Shown piece after piece: positions 16,050 through 25,832 of a stretch of DNA of 64,000 nucleotides. The DNA comes from JAJEFO01 sp965209045. GTDB taxonomy: Bacteria; Pseudomonadota; Alphaproteobacteria; Rhodobacterales; Rhodobacteraceae. The DNA lies in the NCBI GenBank assembly GCA_965209045.1, contig CBDBPW010000003.1, positions 372,001 through 436,000 on the forward strand. The letters are read 5' to 3'. Every line of letters begins with the position of its first letter. Position 1 is the first letter of the stretch. The notes beneath the pieces are model-generated. The model made no database searches. It was not told the DNA's origin and saw nothing but the letters and a program-made list of their open reading frames with translations. Both the position numbers and the translations under genes were made by a program.

Positions 16050-18983
16050 ATGAATGAGCCAGACAAAAGGTCGTTCGCCGAACTCGCCGTCGCGTCAGGC
16101 ACAGCGGTGCCTTGCGCAGGCAACCTGCCGCTGGACATGGGCGACTCCGAGAGTGTGTGGTTTGTCGAAACAGGTGCAGTGGACATCTTTCTTGTCGAGC
16201 GGCAGGGCAGCGAGGAGCAGACCGCCCTGCAGTTCCTGACGCGCGCCGAAGCGGGTCGCCTGCTTCCCGGCGTGGTGCCACAGGCAGAGGAAACGACTCT
16301 GAGCCTGACGGCTAAGGGATTGCCAGGCACTGCTTTGCGGCGGTTGCCGGCAGGGGACCTTTCGGAAGTGCGAGCTTCGGAACTGGCGTCGCTGGTCGAC
16401 GCGTGGATCATGGATGTGTCGGCCGCCCTGTCCCGGGACCCGATGAACCGGCCGCTGCCGAACTTGCTTCTCGAAGCCGGGCAGATACCGTCAACTGAAG
16501 GCAGCACGCTCTCAGCGCGGCGTGGCGTGGCTTGGGTGCGCGTGCCGGCCTCGTCCTTGGACGCGGGACTGTACATGGATCTGGTCGACGTTGGAGCCGG
16601 AGGTCCAGATGCAGTCTCCGCCTCCGACGCACTTCCGTTGACGCCGGCGAGCTGGCTAACGCTGAATCCACCCCAGCGACCTTCGGCGCCGCTGTCCTCA
16701 GACGAACTGGCTGCAGAGGGCCGCCTGCTGTCGTCCTTGGCCAGGTTTCATGGGTTGGCGCTTGCCACTGAACGGATCAATCGAATGCTCGCAGTCGTGG
16801 ATCAAGCCCATCTGGAGCGCGCCAGCACTGTTGTCCGCCGCGTCGACGAAACGCGTGCGCGGAACCAACTTTTGAATGTTCCGGGTTGGCAGGAACCGAC
16901 GAGTGTCGACGACGACGGATCGCCATTGGCAATGGCTCTCCGAACTGTCGGCAGGCACGAAGGGATAAGGTTCTTGTGGCCAAAGAGAACCGGTTCGCCG
17001 GAAAGCCCTCCCGATCTCATCGACATTCTGGATTTATCCTGCGTGCGCGGGCGAAGGGTTCAGCTTGACTCGATCGATCGCTGGTGGATTGGCGACAGCG
17101 GTGCGATGCTGGCATTTCGCTCGGCAGACGGAAATCCCGTCGCGTTGTTGCCCGGAGCATTTGGGCGCTATCGGATGTTTGACCCGGCGACCGAACGCAC
17201 GACCGCTATCACTGCGGAGTGCGTCTCTTCGCTCAGCAGCGAAGCCTGGCACTTCTATCGGTCAATGGGGTCCGGCTCGGTCCGCCCGGGCGAACTGTTG
17301 AGCATTTTCGGAAAGGGGCTAGGCGCAGGTCTGGCCCGCTTTGCGGCGGCCGGACTGGCAAACGGTCTGGTCATGCTGTTCCCGGTAGCAGCATTAGGGT
17401 TCGTCGTTAACCGGGCGATCCCGAACGGGGAATTGGGCCTCCTTTTTTCCGCGGTGGCAGGACTGGCTGCGGTCGCAGTGATAGGGGCGTTGATCCATGT
17501 CCTTCAGGGGACGGCGCTCATGCGTGTTGAAGGTCGCATTGCGTCCCGGATCGAAGCCGCATTCTGGGACCGCCTCCTCAGACTGCCTCTCGGTTTCCTT
17601 CATCAATACACCGCCGGCGACCGCGCCATGCGAGGCATGGCGTTCCAGCGCCTCCGCGACGCCGCTCAGGGCGTGGCCGCCAACAACGTGCTTTCGATCG
17701 TTTTTCTGCTGCCGGCACTTCTTGTCATCTTCCTTTACGATGCCGCTCTGGGCGGCATCACTTCCGCATTCGGCCTGTTTGCCCTGATCGTGACTGTGAC
17801 CCTTGGTCTTCGACTGGTCTCCCCCTATGCGCGTATGATTCGTGCATCGCACCGACTCACCGGCGTCCTGTTCCAGTTCGTCAATGGAATTTCCAAGCTG
17901 CGCATCGACGGTGCGGAAGGGTCTGCCTACGCTGTGTGGGCACGGCATTTCGGCGACCAGCAGCGCGCCGAAATCGAGTTCGGCGTCTGGGACGCGCACC
18001 TGCGGGCGTTCGGGGCCGCGCTGCCGCTGCTGGCGGCGGCGACGCTGCTGGCTGCCATGACGCTGCGCGGTCCGGAATCCCTGTCCATAGGGGATTTCCT
18101 TGTTGTCTATGCAGCGTTCATGCTGTTCGTGACGGGGGTGGTTCGGCTAGGGGCTTCGTTCGCAGCGGTCGCCGCAATCGGGCCGGAGCTCGCCCAGATC
18201 CGGCCATTCCTCGACGAGCCTCCGGAAGCAAGCAGCGGCCAGGAACCGGTCGAATTCCTGGGTGGAGACCTGAAGTTCGACCGCGTCTCTTTCAGGTATG
18301 ATTCAGGGAGTCCACTGATCCTTGACGACGTGTCGATTCATGCCCGACGTGGAGAGTTTGTCGCGATCGCGGGGCCGTCAGGCTCTGGAAAGAGCACGTT
18401 GTTCCGCCTTGCGCTTGGCCTGAACGAGCCGAATGCCGGCACCGTCTATTATGACGGGCGCGACCTCAGGCAGTTGAATGTCCGGCAACTGCGCCGCAAA
18501 GTCGGAGCTGTTCCCCAGAAGGCGGGTCTCCATCCACAAGACTTGTGGGACAACATAGCCGCCAATCAAGACGACATTCGCGCCGAAGACGTATGGTGGG
18601 CGGCACGAACCGCATCTGTGGCAGACGAAATCAAGGAAATGCCCATGCAGATGCTGACATGCGTCGGCGACAACCAAAGCGTGATGTCCGGGGGGGAAAC
18701 GCAGCGGATCACGATTTCCCGCGCGCTGGCACGAAAGCCTCGCATACTTCTGCTCGACGAAGCAACGAACTTTCTGGACAACGAGAACCAGTCTCGTGTC
18801 ATGAGCGAACTGGCGAAGTTGCCCGTGACGCGGATCGTCATCGCCCACCGCCTGTCCACGTTGCGTCAGGCGGACCGCATCTACGTGATGCAGGCCGGAA
18901 AGGTCGTCGAGTGCGGCACGTACGAGGAGTTGAGTGCAGCTGGAGGCGTGTTTCATGAACTCGTTCGTCGCCAAGAGGCTTGA
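16050..18983 (+). CDS. NHLP bacteriocin export ABC transporter, second permease/ATPase subunit
   Basis: The protein is 977 residues, one of the large ABC proteins that pair with a C39-type NHLP exporter. The N-terminal 400 residues are non-membrane and begin with a segment resembling a cyclic-nucleotide-binding-like fold (ESVWFVETGAVDIFLVE). A permease domain spans about 415-720, followed by an ATPase with Walker A GPSGSGKST, signature VMSGGETQRITISRAL, Walker B ILLLDEATNFLD and switch IAHRLST. There is no C39 domain, so it would form the non-proteolytic half of a heteromeric pump. It starts 10 nt after the preceding gene. The roles of the long N-terminal regions of this family are not established. 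Confidence 0.92.
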   Translation: MNEPDKRSFAELAVASGTAVPCAGNLPLDMGDSESVWFVETGAVDIFLVERQGSEEQTALQFLTRAEAGRLLPGVVPQAEETTLSLTAKGLPGTALRRLPAGDLSEVRASELASLVDAWIMDVSAALSRDPMNRPLPNLLLEAGQIPSTEGSTLSARRGVAWVRVPASSLDAGLYMDLVDVGAGGPDAVSASDALPLTPASWLTLNPPQRPSAPLSSDELAAEGRLLSSLARFHGLALATERINRMLAVVDQAHLERASTVVRRVDETRARNQLLNVPGWQEPTSVDDDGSPLAMALRTVGRHEGIRFLWPKRTGSPESPPDLIDILDLSCVRGRRVQLDSIDRWWIGDSGAMLAFRSADGNPVALLPGAFGRYRMFDPATERTTAITAECVSSLSSEAWHFYRSMGSGSVRPGELLSIFGKGLGAGLARFAAAGLANGLVMLFPVAALGFVVNRAIPNGELGLLFSAVAGLAAVAVIGALIHVLQGTALMRVEGRIASRIEAAFWDRLLRLPLGFLHQYTAGDRAMRGMAFQRLRDAAQGVAANNVLSIVFLLPALLVIFLYDAALGGITSAFGLFALIVTVTLGLRLVSPYARMIRASHRLTGVLFQFVNGISKLRIDGAEGSAYAVWARHFGDQQRAEIEFGVWDAHLRAFGAALPLLAAATLLAAMTLRGPESLSIGDFLVVYAAFMLFVTGVVRLGASFAAVAAIGPELAQIRPFLDEPPEASSGQEPVEFLGGDLKFDRVSFRYDSGSPLILDDVSIHARRGEFVAIAGPSGSGKSTLFRLALGLNEPNAGTVYYDGRDLRQLNVRQLRRKVGAVPQKAGLHPQDLWDNIAANQDDIRAEDVWWAARTASVADEIKEMPMQMLTCVGDNQSVMSGGETQRITISRALARKPRILLLDEATNFLDNENQSRVMSELAKLPVTRIVIAHRLSTLRQADRIYVMQAGKVVECGTYEELSAAGGVFHELVRRQEA

Positions 18984-19258
18984 GCGGCTCGCGTGCCTGC
19001 CGCTCCGCACCTTTCGACCAGCCTTGGCCTTGCGCGGATCTGCGACCGCGTTGCGCAGCTGCAGCGTCCCGCATGCGTTTGCCGGATGCCTGGGCACGTC
19101 GAAGAGCAAGGGATCAGGGGGCGTTTCGTGTTTCCAGTGGCGTCGGCGGAGGTGGTGCTGGCAGCACGTTGACGCGACAGTGAGTCATTGAGGCACGTCC
19201 AACGTTGTGCCTGCAAGGGATTGCACGGAAATCATGATTGCCGAAGGACCAGATCGAA
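18984..19258. other. Short spacer, no gene
   Basis: This 275-bp spacer separates the exporter from the flavin oxidase. It contains no ORF with a ribosome-binding site and domain, and no clear terminator, so read-through from the export genes is likely. Confidence 0.3.
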
Positions 19259-20650
19259 ATGTCGGGTGACCCGTCGGTGCTCGTCGTTGGCGCGGGTCTG
19301 GCGGGGCTGGCGGCCGCCTACGAACTCGATAGGCGCGGCGTCAACACCAAGGTGCTTGAAGCAACGGCGCGCCCTGGCGGCAGGACCAAAAGGCAGATGA
19401 TCGGGGGGTTTCAGGTCGACCTTGGCGCGAACCTGTTTCTGGAAACGTACGGAACCGCCAGGCAAATGGCGGATCAACTCGGCGTTCCTCTAGCGCGGAC
19501 GCCCTTGCCCGTTCACAGCGGCATTTTTCGCAACGGCCGGTTTCATGGCCTGTACGGCGGCGGCGGAGCTGTCAGCCTGTTGAAGACTGCCAAGACAATG
19601 CTGTCCTTCCAGTTGCTTTCTCCAAAGGGAGTTTGGCGGGCATCCAGGCTTGCGCGGATGCTGCAGAAGAGCGAGGACGCCCTGGACTTCGATGATCCCT
19701 CAAGGATTCTAGGCCTGGACACCGCCGAGAGTGCGGCACAGTTCCTGGAAGCCAAGGTCGGAGCGGAAGCCTTGGAATGGCTGTTCGGTCCAGGTCTGTC
19801 CGGCTATACATTCGCGCACCCCGAACAGGTTGGCGTAGCCTATGCAATGGCAACGCTGTGGCACAACGGTCTGAAGAGCGATGCTTGGCCATGCTTACCG
19901 GAGGGCGGCATGGGTGTGTTCGTCGACGCGCTTGTGGATGCTTGTGGCCCGTGCATCAGCTTGTCCACGCCGGTTCGCCGGGTCGTGCTTGAAGGTCAGA
20001 TGGCAAAGGGTGCCGTTACGGATTCCGGCCTCATTGAAGCTGACGCCGTAGTCTGTGCCACGACCGCGAGCGAGGCCCTCAAAATCGTGCCGGGCCTGCC
20101 ATCCAATCTTCGCGATACCCTGCACAAGGTAACCTATTCCAGATGTTGCCGCGTGTTCTTCGGAGTGGATTCCAGCCCGCTTCCTCACGACTGGTATGCC
20201 GTTGGCATTCCTAGGCAGACAGGGTCGCTCATTGCCGGCATGAGCAACGCCGCAGTGCTGGCGCCTGAAGTTGCACCGGAGGGAATGGCCCTCATTGACG
20301 CGATTGCGATCGACAGTCAGGCGGACGAGTTGTTCGCGTTGAGTGATGAAGGCATTGCGGAGCGGGTACTTGCGGAAGTCTGCAGATACGCCCCGCGGAT
20401 GTCCCGCGAACCGATTTTCGCTCACGTCCACCGATGGCCGGAAGCCGCATGCTTGTCTCCCGGAGGCACCATGTCCGCGCTTCATCGCATGCGACAGGAG
20501 GGCTTAGGGAGCGTCAAAGGCCTGTTTCTGGCCGGCGAATACATGGGGGTTCCTTCGGTGAACGCTGCTTTGAGGAGCGGGCTTGACGCCGCTGGCGCTG
20601 CGGTCGAATGGCTTGGCAAAGGTCGGCGGGGCACTGGCTCCAGTCCCTGA
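19259..20650 (+). CDS. FAD-dependent oxidoreductase, protoporphyrinogen-oxidase/amine-oxidase-like
   Basis: The protein is 463 residues. The N-terminal dinucleotide-binding motif VLVVGAGLAGLAAAYELDRRG and a GGRTKRQ motif are diagnostic of the flavin amine oxidase/protoporphyrinogen oxidase/phytoene desaturase superfamily. The C-terminal FAD-binding GLFLAGEYMGVPSVNAALRSG is also present. ATG 19259 has GAAGGA ten nt upstream and is preferred over a TTG at 19238. It lies 275 nt after the exporter on the same strand and is probably in the same transcript. Haem synthesis genes are absent nearby, so a role in oxidising the peptide, such as azoline to azole or desaturation, is attractive but only inferred. 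The usual SagB-type flavin dehydrogenase of azole clusters is not present in the window. Confidence 0.85.
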   Translation: MSGDPSVLVVGAGLAGLAAAYELDRRGVNTKVLEATARPGGRTKRQMIGGFQVDLGANLFLETYGTARQMADQLGVPLARTPLPVHSGIFRNGRFHGLYGGGGAVSLLKTAKTMLSFQLLSPKGVWRASRLARMLQKSEDALDFDDPSRILGLDTAESAAQFLEAKVGAEALEWLFGPGLSGYTFAHPEQVGVAYAMATLWHNGLKSDAWPCLPEGGMGVFVDALVDACGPCISLSTPVRRVVLEGQMAKGAVTDSGLIEADAVVCATTASEALKIVPGLPSNLRDTLHKVTYSRCCRVFFGVDSSPLPHDWYAVGIPRQTGSLIAGMSNAAVLAPEVAPEGMALIDAIAIDSQADELFALSDEGIAERVLAEVCRYAPRMSREPIFAHVHRWPEAACLSPGGTMSALHRMRQEGLGSVKGLFLAGEYMGVPSVNAALRSGLDAAGAAVEWLGKGRRGTGSSP

Positions 20651-20888
20651 ATTCCAGTCCGAAAAGGAATCTCAAATCGGGCATCGAGCGCTGCTGCCGC
20701 GTCCGATTGGAGTTTTGGGGAGCGCCGGTAGGCTTACTGCGTTTGGTCTCCTATGGTCGCCAGTTGCAGGAGAGGCGAGTTCGCGACGAGTCCGGCTACC
20801 TGCCAGTGACCCAGGAAGGCACGGTCCTGTCCTTCAGGTAGATCGACCAGCGTCACGAGCGGGCCTTCTTGTCGACGGCTGCGAAAGA

Positions 20889-20920
20889 GCGCGGGAATTC
20901 GGCGTTTCGCCGCGCTTTTT
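20889..20920 (+). terminator. Rho-independent-like terminator after the RiPP export operon
   Basis: GCGCGG (20889-20894) and CCGCGC (20910-20915) form a stem followed at once by TTTTT (20916-20920). It is about 240 nt past the stop of the flavin oxidase gene, with no ORF between, and would end the rightward operon that begins at 12924. Confidence 0.5.
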
Positions 20921-21944
20921 GCCAAGATCGTTCCTTTCCCTATCGTACGGCTCCTGTTGTTGCCGTCGTCCGGTTTCACGTCGCTCGTCCTGGGAGCGTG
21001 GCCGTGGCACCGATCCGACCGTTCGCGTCCGCGCCACGTTTGGGTGACCTTTTTCGGGAGGGAAGCGGTGCCCTGGCCGGGCCCGCCCCGAGCGCTTGTG
21101 CAGGACCAGGCATGGCGGGTGGTGCCTGAAGTCCCGTCGACCGCCACGCGGTGGCCATGGCGCGGAACCGCTGATAGGCCTTCACCGGGAGACAGGGCGA
21201 TGAGGCGCCGGCGCAAGGAGCGGGATTCTGCCCGATTTCAGGCGGCTGGCGGTCCGGATGCCCTCGTGTGACGGAGATGGCGGATGCGTCTTGAGGGTCG
21301 GCTCTTCAATTTCTGTCTGTGCAGGCGTCAGGTCGTCCTGTGCAGGAGCTGCGACCGTGGCCACCGGTACTGTTCGAAGTCCTGCAGCGAGCAGGGACGT
21401 CGCGAGCGTCGCCGCGAATCGAACCGCCGGCATGCGGTGAGCGAGCGTGGCCGGGAGAACAACCGTCGGCGCCAGCAGCGGCATCGGATTCGACACGCGC
21501 TGCCGGCACGAGCCGGCATGGGGTCCGCTGCCACCGCCTGCCAGGCGCCGCCATCGGTACATTTCGTAACGGACCATGGTTCAGCGACCCCGGCCCGCCG
21601 CCTTCCTGGGGCGGTGCGGCCGGGTGAATCGTTCCCTCGAAGCGCCCGATGCAACCGGCCCTGCCCCTACCTGGTGCTCGAAGAGATGCGATCTCGATCC
21701 AAGAGACGACGAAACCAGTGATCCCCACGCCAAAAGACAGCAGACCCGTCCCGAGAAAGCGCGGTTTGCCGCCGAAATGCCGCCGTCTTGAATCACCGTC
21801 GACACTTCTTCGTGCCCAACTCGAACAATGCGGCCAAGCACCCCTTTCGGCTCAGGACTTCTCATTCGGTGCAGCGCCTTCTCCTCGATCTATGGATGTC
21901 TCCGTCGACAGATGGGCATCGAAGAGGATTCTTGGAGGCATGGC
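20921..21944. other. 1.0-kb gene-poor stretch
   Basis: Overlapping Arg-, Ser- and Pro-rich frames are open on both strands, the usual appearance of non-coding high-GC DNA. No domain, repeat array, IS end or RNA structure was recognised. It marks the right boundary of the RiPP locus. Confidence 0.35.
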
Positions 21945-22253
21945 ATGCACACATTGACACTTGAAACAGAGCCTCTGGCCGTTGACGTCGCCTTTGCATC
22001 GGACTCATTTCGTGTCGTTCTGGACGACGGTCGGGAACTGACTGTCCCCTTGGCATGGTTTCCACGCTTGGTTTACGGCTGGTCCGACAAGCGCTTCAAA
22101 TGGGAACTGATCGGGCGCGGCGAAGGTTTGCACTGGCAAGAACTGGACGAAGACGTCGCTGGATGTGGCCTTCTCGCGGGCCGCATGGATCACAGCGTGC
22201 ATCCCGGGCAAGGGCAGCCTGACCACGCAGCGCGCGATGCTCCACTCGCCTGA
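21945..22253 (+). CDS. DUF2442 domain protein
   Basis: This is a small protein of 102 residues. Residues 8-75 match DUF2442: DVAFASDSFRVVLDDGRELTVPLAWFPRL, then W-x-LIGRGEGLHW and LDEDVAGCGLLAGR. Such proteins often sit beside DUF4160 genes in presumed toxin-antitoxin-like pairs, but no intact DUF4160 partner is seen here. The ATG at 21945 has GGAGG about 5 nt upstream. About 25 residues beyond the normal end (after LLAGR) look random, consistent with a small 3' frameshift or lost stop. It is a solitary accessory gene between two larger loci. Confidence 0.75.
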   Translation: MHTLTLETEPLAVDVAFASDSFRVVLDDGRELTVPLAWFPRLVYGWSDKRFKWELIGRGEGLHWQELDEDVAGCGLLAGRMDHSVHPGQGQPDHAARDAPLA

Positions 22254-22462
22254 ATGTGCGGCGGCAGGAATTCTACCTCGATCTGCCGTCTGAGGCTCCT
22301 TGACAGGCGCAATTTCGGCCAAGGAGTGGCGTGCTTAGCGATCAGGCGATGGCTGCCGCCCTGATTGACTGGGTGGTCTGTAGCTGCTGCACCGTCAATC
22401 CCCCCCCGGAGGCAGCTACGGGTTGCAGGATCACCAGGATCTGCTGGGGCCTGACCAAGCAT

Positions 22463-24784
22463 TCAGGCGACGTCCATTGCGCCGACCGGTTCACCGCGGC
22501 GTCTGTAGAGCCAAGCGCCGAGCGCCGGCAGCAGCATGACTGCGCCCGCCATGTTCACGAGGAACATGAACATCAGCACTGTTCCCATGTCGGCTTGGAA
22601 CTGGAGCGGTGCCGCAACCCATGTCGCAACACCAGCGGCGAGCGTGAGGCCGGTCAGCATGACGCCGGCGCCGGCCGTCCGCAACGCGCGCTCGTAGGCC
22701 TCCGCGAAGGAGGCGCCGTCACGCAGGTGGTTGCGTATCCGCCCGAAGATGTAGATTCCGTAGTCGACGCCAACTCCGACGCCAAGCGCCACCACGGGCA
22801 AGGTGGAAACCTTGAGCCCGATCCCGATCAGGGCCATGAGCGCATAGGCGAGCACCGACACGGCGGCGAGAGGCAGGACGATGCAGAGAACGGAACGAAG
22901 CGAACGGAAGGCAAGCAGGACCAGCAGGATGACGGCCGCATAGACATACCCGACAATCGGGAACTGCGCCGCATCCACCTCCTCGTTGGTTGCGGCCATC
23001 ACGCCGACATTGCTGGCCGCAAGCTTGAAGGAGATCGGACCACCGGCGTTTGAGGCATCGAACGACTTCACCGCGTCCACGATCCGCTGGATCGTCTCTG
23101 CCCTGTGGTCCTCGGTGTATATGTGTACCGGCATGACGCTGCAGTCGGAATTGAGAAGGCCGCTGGACGTCGGGATGGGGGAAACCGACTGAACCAGGCT
23201 GTAGCGGTTGCGCGGCAAGGTCTGCCACTTGAGGTTGCCCTCGTTCCAGGCCGCGTTCAGCCGTCGCGCGGCACCCGCGAGCCCGGCAACCGAGACGACG
23301 CCCTCGACGTTGCTCATGGCCCACTCGAAGTCGTCAAGCGTTCGCATCGTCTCGAATTCGATGCAGCCTTCGGCTGCGGTCTCGGCAATGACGGTAAGCA
23401 CGTCCACGCCAATGTCGAACCGCTCGCCAATCACGTCGGCGTCCCTGTTGTACACGGAATCTGGCCGGAGTTCGGGCACGCCTCGCTGTTCGTCACCGAT
23501 CCGCACCTCGACTGCATAGGTGGCGCCGAGCAGAACGAGTCCAGCCCAGGCGCAGATGATGGCTGCAGCGGGCTTTCTGTGAGCAGCCCGCGCCAGGACC
23601 GAACGGATCGCCTGCGGCAGCGCTCTCGGAGGATGGGGCGGCTTCCTTGCAAAGGACAGGAGGATGGGCAGCAGCCCGAGATTGGTCAGCACGATGGTCG
23701 CCACGCCGAGCCCCGCCGCGACTGCCACTTCCTGGATTGCCTGCACCTGGATGAGCGCGATCGTTCCGAATCCTGCGGCGTCGGAGGCGAGCGCCGCGGT
23801 CCCCGGACGCAAAAGGCGCCGAAATCCGGCCTTCGCGGCGTCGAGCGCCGTAACGCCGGTGGTGGATGCTTCGTGGGTCGCGCCGACCACCTGGACGCCG
23901 TGGCTTACGCCGATGGCGAATATCAGGAAGGGCACAAGGACTGACAGCGGATCGATCCCGTACCCGAGCAGGCTGAGCAGTCCAAGCTGCCAAACCACGG
24001 CGAGCAGTGAGCAGCCGAGAAGCGCGACGGTCGCGCTGACCGATCTCGTGTACGCGAGGACCAGCAGGGCCGCGACCAGGAACGCGACCGCAAAGAACGC
24101 GGCGACCGTCCCTGCGCCGTCCGCGATGTCGCCAACCGCCTTTGCGAAGCCGATGATGTGCACGTCGAGCATGCCGTCGGCGGCCTCCAGCGTCTGCTCC
24201 CGAATCCGCTCGAGTTCGTGCGCGACTTCCACGTAATCAAGTCGCTCGCCTGTGTCGGGATGGAACTCCTGCAGTCTCGCGGCAACGATGGCGCCGCTGA
24301 GGTCGTTGGCGACCAGGCGTCCGACCAGCCCCGCCTTGACGATGTTCTCGCGCAGGCGCTGGAACCCTGCCTCGTCTGGAACGAAGTCGGATGGCAGGAC
24401 GTTCCCGCCCGCGATTCCGTCTTCCACTACCTCCACGAACCTCACGTTCGGCGTCAGGATCGAGAACACCTGCGTCCGATCAACGCCGGGAAGGAAGAAG
24501 ACGGCGTCCGTCGCGTTGCGCAGCGCGTCCAGATACTCGGGCGTGAACATCTCGCTGTCGCGCGCAATGAGCGCAAGCACGATGCGGTCCGCGCCTCCGA
24601 ATTCCTCTCGGTGATCGAGGAACGTCTTCATGTAGGGATGCTGAAGAGGTGCCAGCTTGGTGAAGCCTGCATCGATGCGCAACTGGAACGCAGACAAGGC
24701 CATGGCAATTGACAGCGCCGCAAATGCGGCGAGCGTCACGCGCCGTCGCGCAAACAATGCGCGTTCAAGCCACCCCGTCATCAT
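22463..24784 (-). CDS. RND-superfamily (MMPL-type) exporter
   Basis: The protein is 773 residues with two repeats of one plus five membrane helices and large extracytoplasmic loops, the layout of MMPL/HpnN-like single-polypeptide RND pumps. The N-terminal helix (RRVTLAAFAALSIAMALSAF) is followed by a loop with GGADRIVLALIARD. The proton-relay region reads GYGIDPLSVLVPFLIFAIGVSHGVQ in the first half and GVGVGVDYGIYIFGR in the second. These pumps move lipids, hopanoids or hydrophobic metabolites. It is the last gene of a leftward operon with a YCF48-like protein, DUF1329 and DUF1302, a recurring combination in proteobacteria. The substrate is unknown. Confidence 0.9.
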   Translation of the reverse strand: MMTGWLERALFARRRVTLAAFAALSIAMALSAFQLRIDAGFTKLAPLQHPYMKTFLDHREEFGGADRIVLALIARDSEMFTPEYLDALRNATDAVFFLPGVDRTQVFSILTPNVRFVEVVEDGIAGGNVLPSDFVPDEAGFQRLRENIVKAGLVGRLVANDLSGAIVAARLQEFHPDTGERLDYVEVAHELERIREQTLEAADGMLDVHIIGFAKAVGDIADGAGTVAAFFAVAFLVAALLVLAYTRSVSATVALLGCSLLAVVWQLGLLSLLGYGIDPLSVLVPFLIFAIGVSHGVQVVGATHEASTTGVTALDAAKAGFRRLLRPGTAALASDAAGFGTIALIQVQAIQEVAVAAGLGVATIVLTNLGLLPILLSFARKPPHPPRALPQAIRSVLARAAHRKPAAAIICAWAGLVLLGATYAVEVRIGDEQRGVPELRPDSVYNRDADVIGERFDIGVDVLTVIAETAAEGCIEFETMRTLDDFEWAMSNVEGVVSVAGLAGAARRLNAAWNEGNLKWQTLPRNRYSLVQSVSPIPTSSGLLNSDCSVMPVHIYTEDHRAETIQRIVDAVKSFDASNAGGPISFKLAASNVGVMAATNEEVDAAQFPIVGYVYAAVILLVLLAFRSLRSVLCIVLPLAAVSVLAYALMALIGIGLKVSTLPVVALGVGVGVDYGIYIFGRIRNHLRDGASFAEAYERALRTAGAGVMLTGLTLAAGVATWVAAPLQFQADMGTVLMFMFLVNMAGAVMLLPALGAWLYRRRGEPVGAMDVA

Positions 24785-24859
24785 GGCAGGATTCCACTCC
24801 GTGCACCGGAGCTGGCGGGCAGGAGATCGATTGATGCCTTGACTGCAAACATGACCGAG

Positions 24860-25804
24860 CTACCCATCGGCCGGCAAGCGCCGGACCCCGAATTCGCCGA
24901 TCAGCAGCAGTCCCCCGCCAGAGAGCGGCAGCGCGCCCGAAATTCCGGACCGGTCAGGCAGGCTCTGCAGCGAAACGCTTCGGCCTCCGTCGCGGCTCTC
25001 CAGCAGCACGCCGTCCAACCCGGTGACGATGATCCTTCCTGATCCCGTGTGCTGAATGCTCGTCAGCGTGGCTGTGGTGCCGGTCGGAATGCGCGTCCAG
25101 CGCGACCCGCCGTCGTCCGATCTGAACATGTGGCCCCGGAGACCGACAAGGATCACCGTGTCGGCATCGAGCGCAGTCGCGTCGAACCAGGAACCGAAGT
25201 AGGGCGGTTCGAGCGTCATCCAGCTTGTCCCTCTGTCTGCCGACCGGCGGGCAACGCCGGCCTCGGCGCCGACATAGAGAACGCCCGCTGCCGACGTGAC
25301 CGCGTTCATGTGAAAGTCGTCGTCGCCGGCCTGGCGGGAAGTCCAGCTTTCGCCTCCGTCCTCGGTCGAGAGCAGATAGCCGTAGGCACCTACGGCCAGC
25401 CCCTTCTTTGCATCGAAGAACAGGACATCGAGGAGCGGGCGTTCCTCCTCAGGTGCATGGTGAACACTTTGCCAGGTGTCACCACCGTCGACCGTGCGAA
25501 GGATGGTTGCGTCGTGCCCGACGGCCCAGCCGAGCCTCGCGTCGTGCATGTGGACCGCCGTCAGCATAGCCCGCGTCGGCGACGAGGCCAGTCTCCAGCT
25601 CTCGGCCTCGTCATCTGAGACGAGAATGTGGCCTCGGCTTCCTACGACGATCAGCCTGTCTTCCGCGCGCGCGCCGTCAAGGAGCAGGGCCCGTGTCGCA
25701 TGCGGGGCGGTCGGGGCAGGCGCATCCGGACTCTCTGCAACTCCCGAACCGCAGAGCGCGAGCAATGCGGCGACGAGACACGCGACGAAACGACAGCGGG
25801 TCAA
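24860..25804 (-). CDS. YCF48-like/BNR-repeat beta-propeller, exported
   Basis: The protein is about 314 residues with a signal peptide (hydrophobic CLVAALLALCGSGVAE near the N-terminus). Repeated units of the Ser/Thr-x-Asp-x-Gly-x-x-Trp kind follow, such as SDDEAESW, TVDGGDTW, STEDGGESW, SADRGTSW and SDDGGSRW, which are Asp-box turns of a beta-propeller. It resembles photosystem-stability-factor HCF136/YCF48 relatives found in non-photosynthetic bacteria next to RND pumps and DUF1329/DUF1302 genes. It is probably periplasmic and may help assemble or gate the transport module. The assigned first codon is a TTG; no ATG lies near the signal sequence. Confidence 0.85.
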   Translation of the reverse strand: MTRCRFVACLVAALLALCGSGVAESPDAPAPTAPHATRALLLDGARAEDRLIVVGSRGHILVSDDEAESWRLASSPTRAMLTAVHMHDARLGWAVGHDATILRTVDGGDTWQSVHHAPEEERPLLDVLFFDAKKGLAVGAYGYLLSTEDGGESWTSRQAGDDDFHMNAVTSAAGVLYVGAEAGVARRSADRGTSWMTLEPPYFGSWFDATALDADTVILVGLRGHMFRSDDGGSRWTRIPTGTTATLTSIQHTGSGRIIVTGLDGVLLESRDGGRSVSLQSLPDRSGISGALPLSGGGLLLIGEFGVRRLPADG

Positions 25805-25832
25805 TGCGACCCCGTTCGATACCGTGCTGAAC

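Noticed and set aside
15122..16576. 484-codon minus-strand ORF across the end of the C39 exporter gene
   Set aside because: It lies opposite two clear transporter genes and its translation is Ser/Arg-rich without motifs.
18934..19191. Small Cys-containing ORF between exporter and flavin oxidase as a second precursor
   Set aside because: It has no leader-like acidic region, no double-Gly site and an Arg-rich composition; its start lies inside the exporter gene.
20651..21944. Several overlapping 80-150 codon ORFs as possible RiPP immunity genes
   Set aside because: Frames are open on both strands at once, with no ribosome-binding site, membrane helix or domain.
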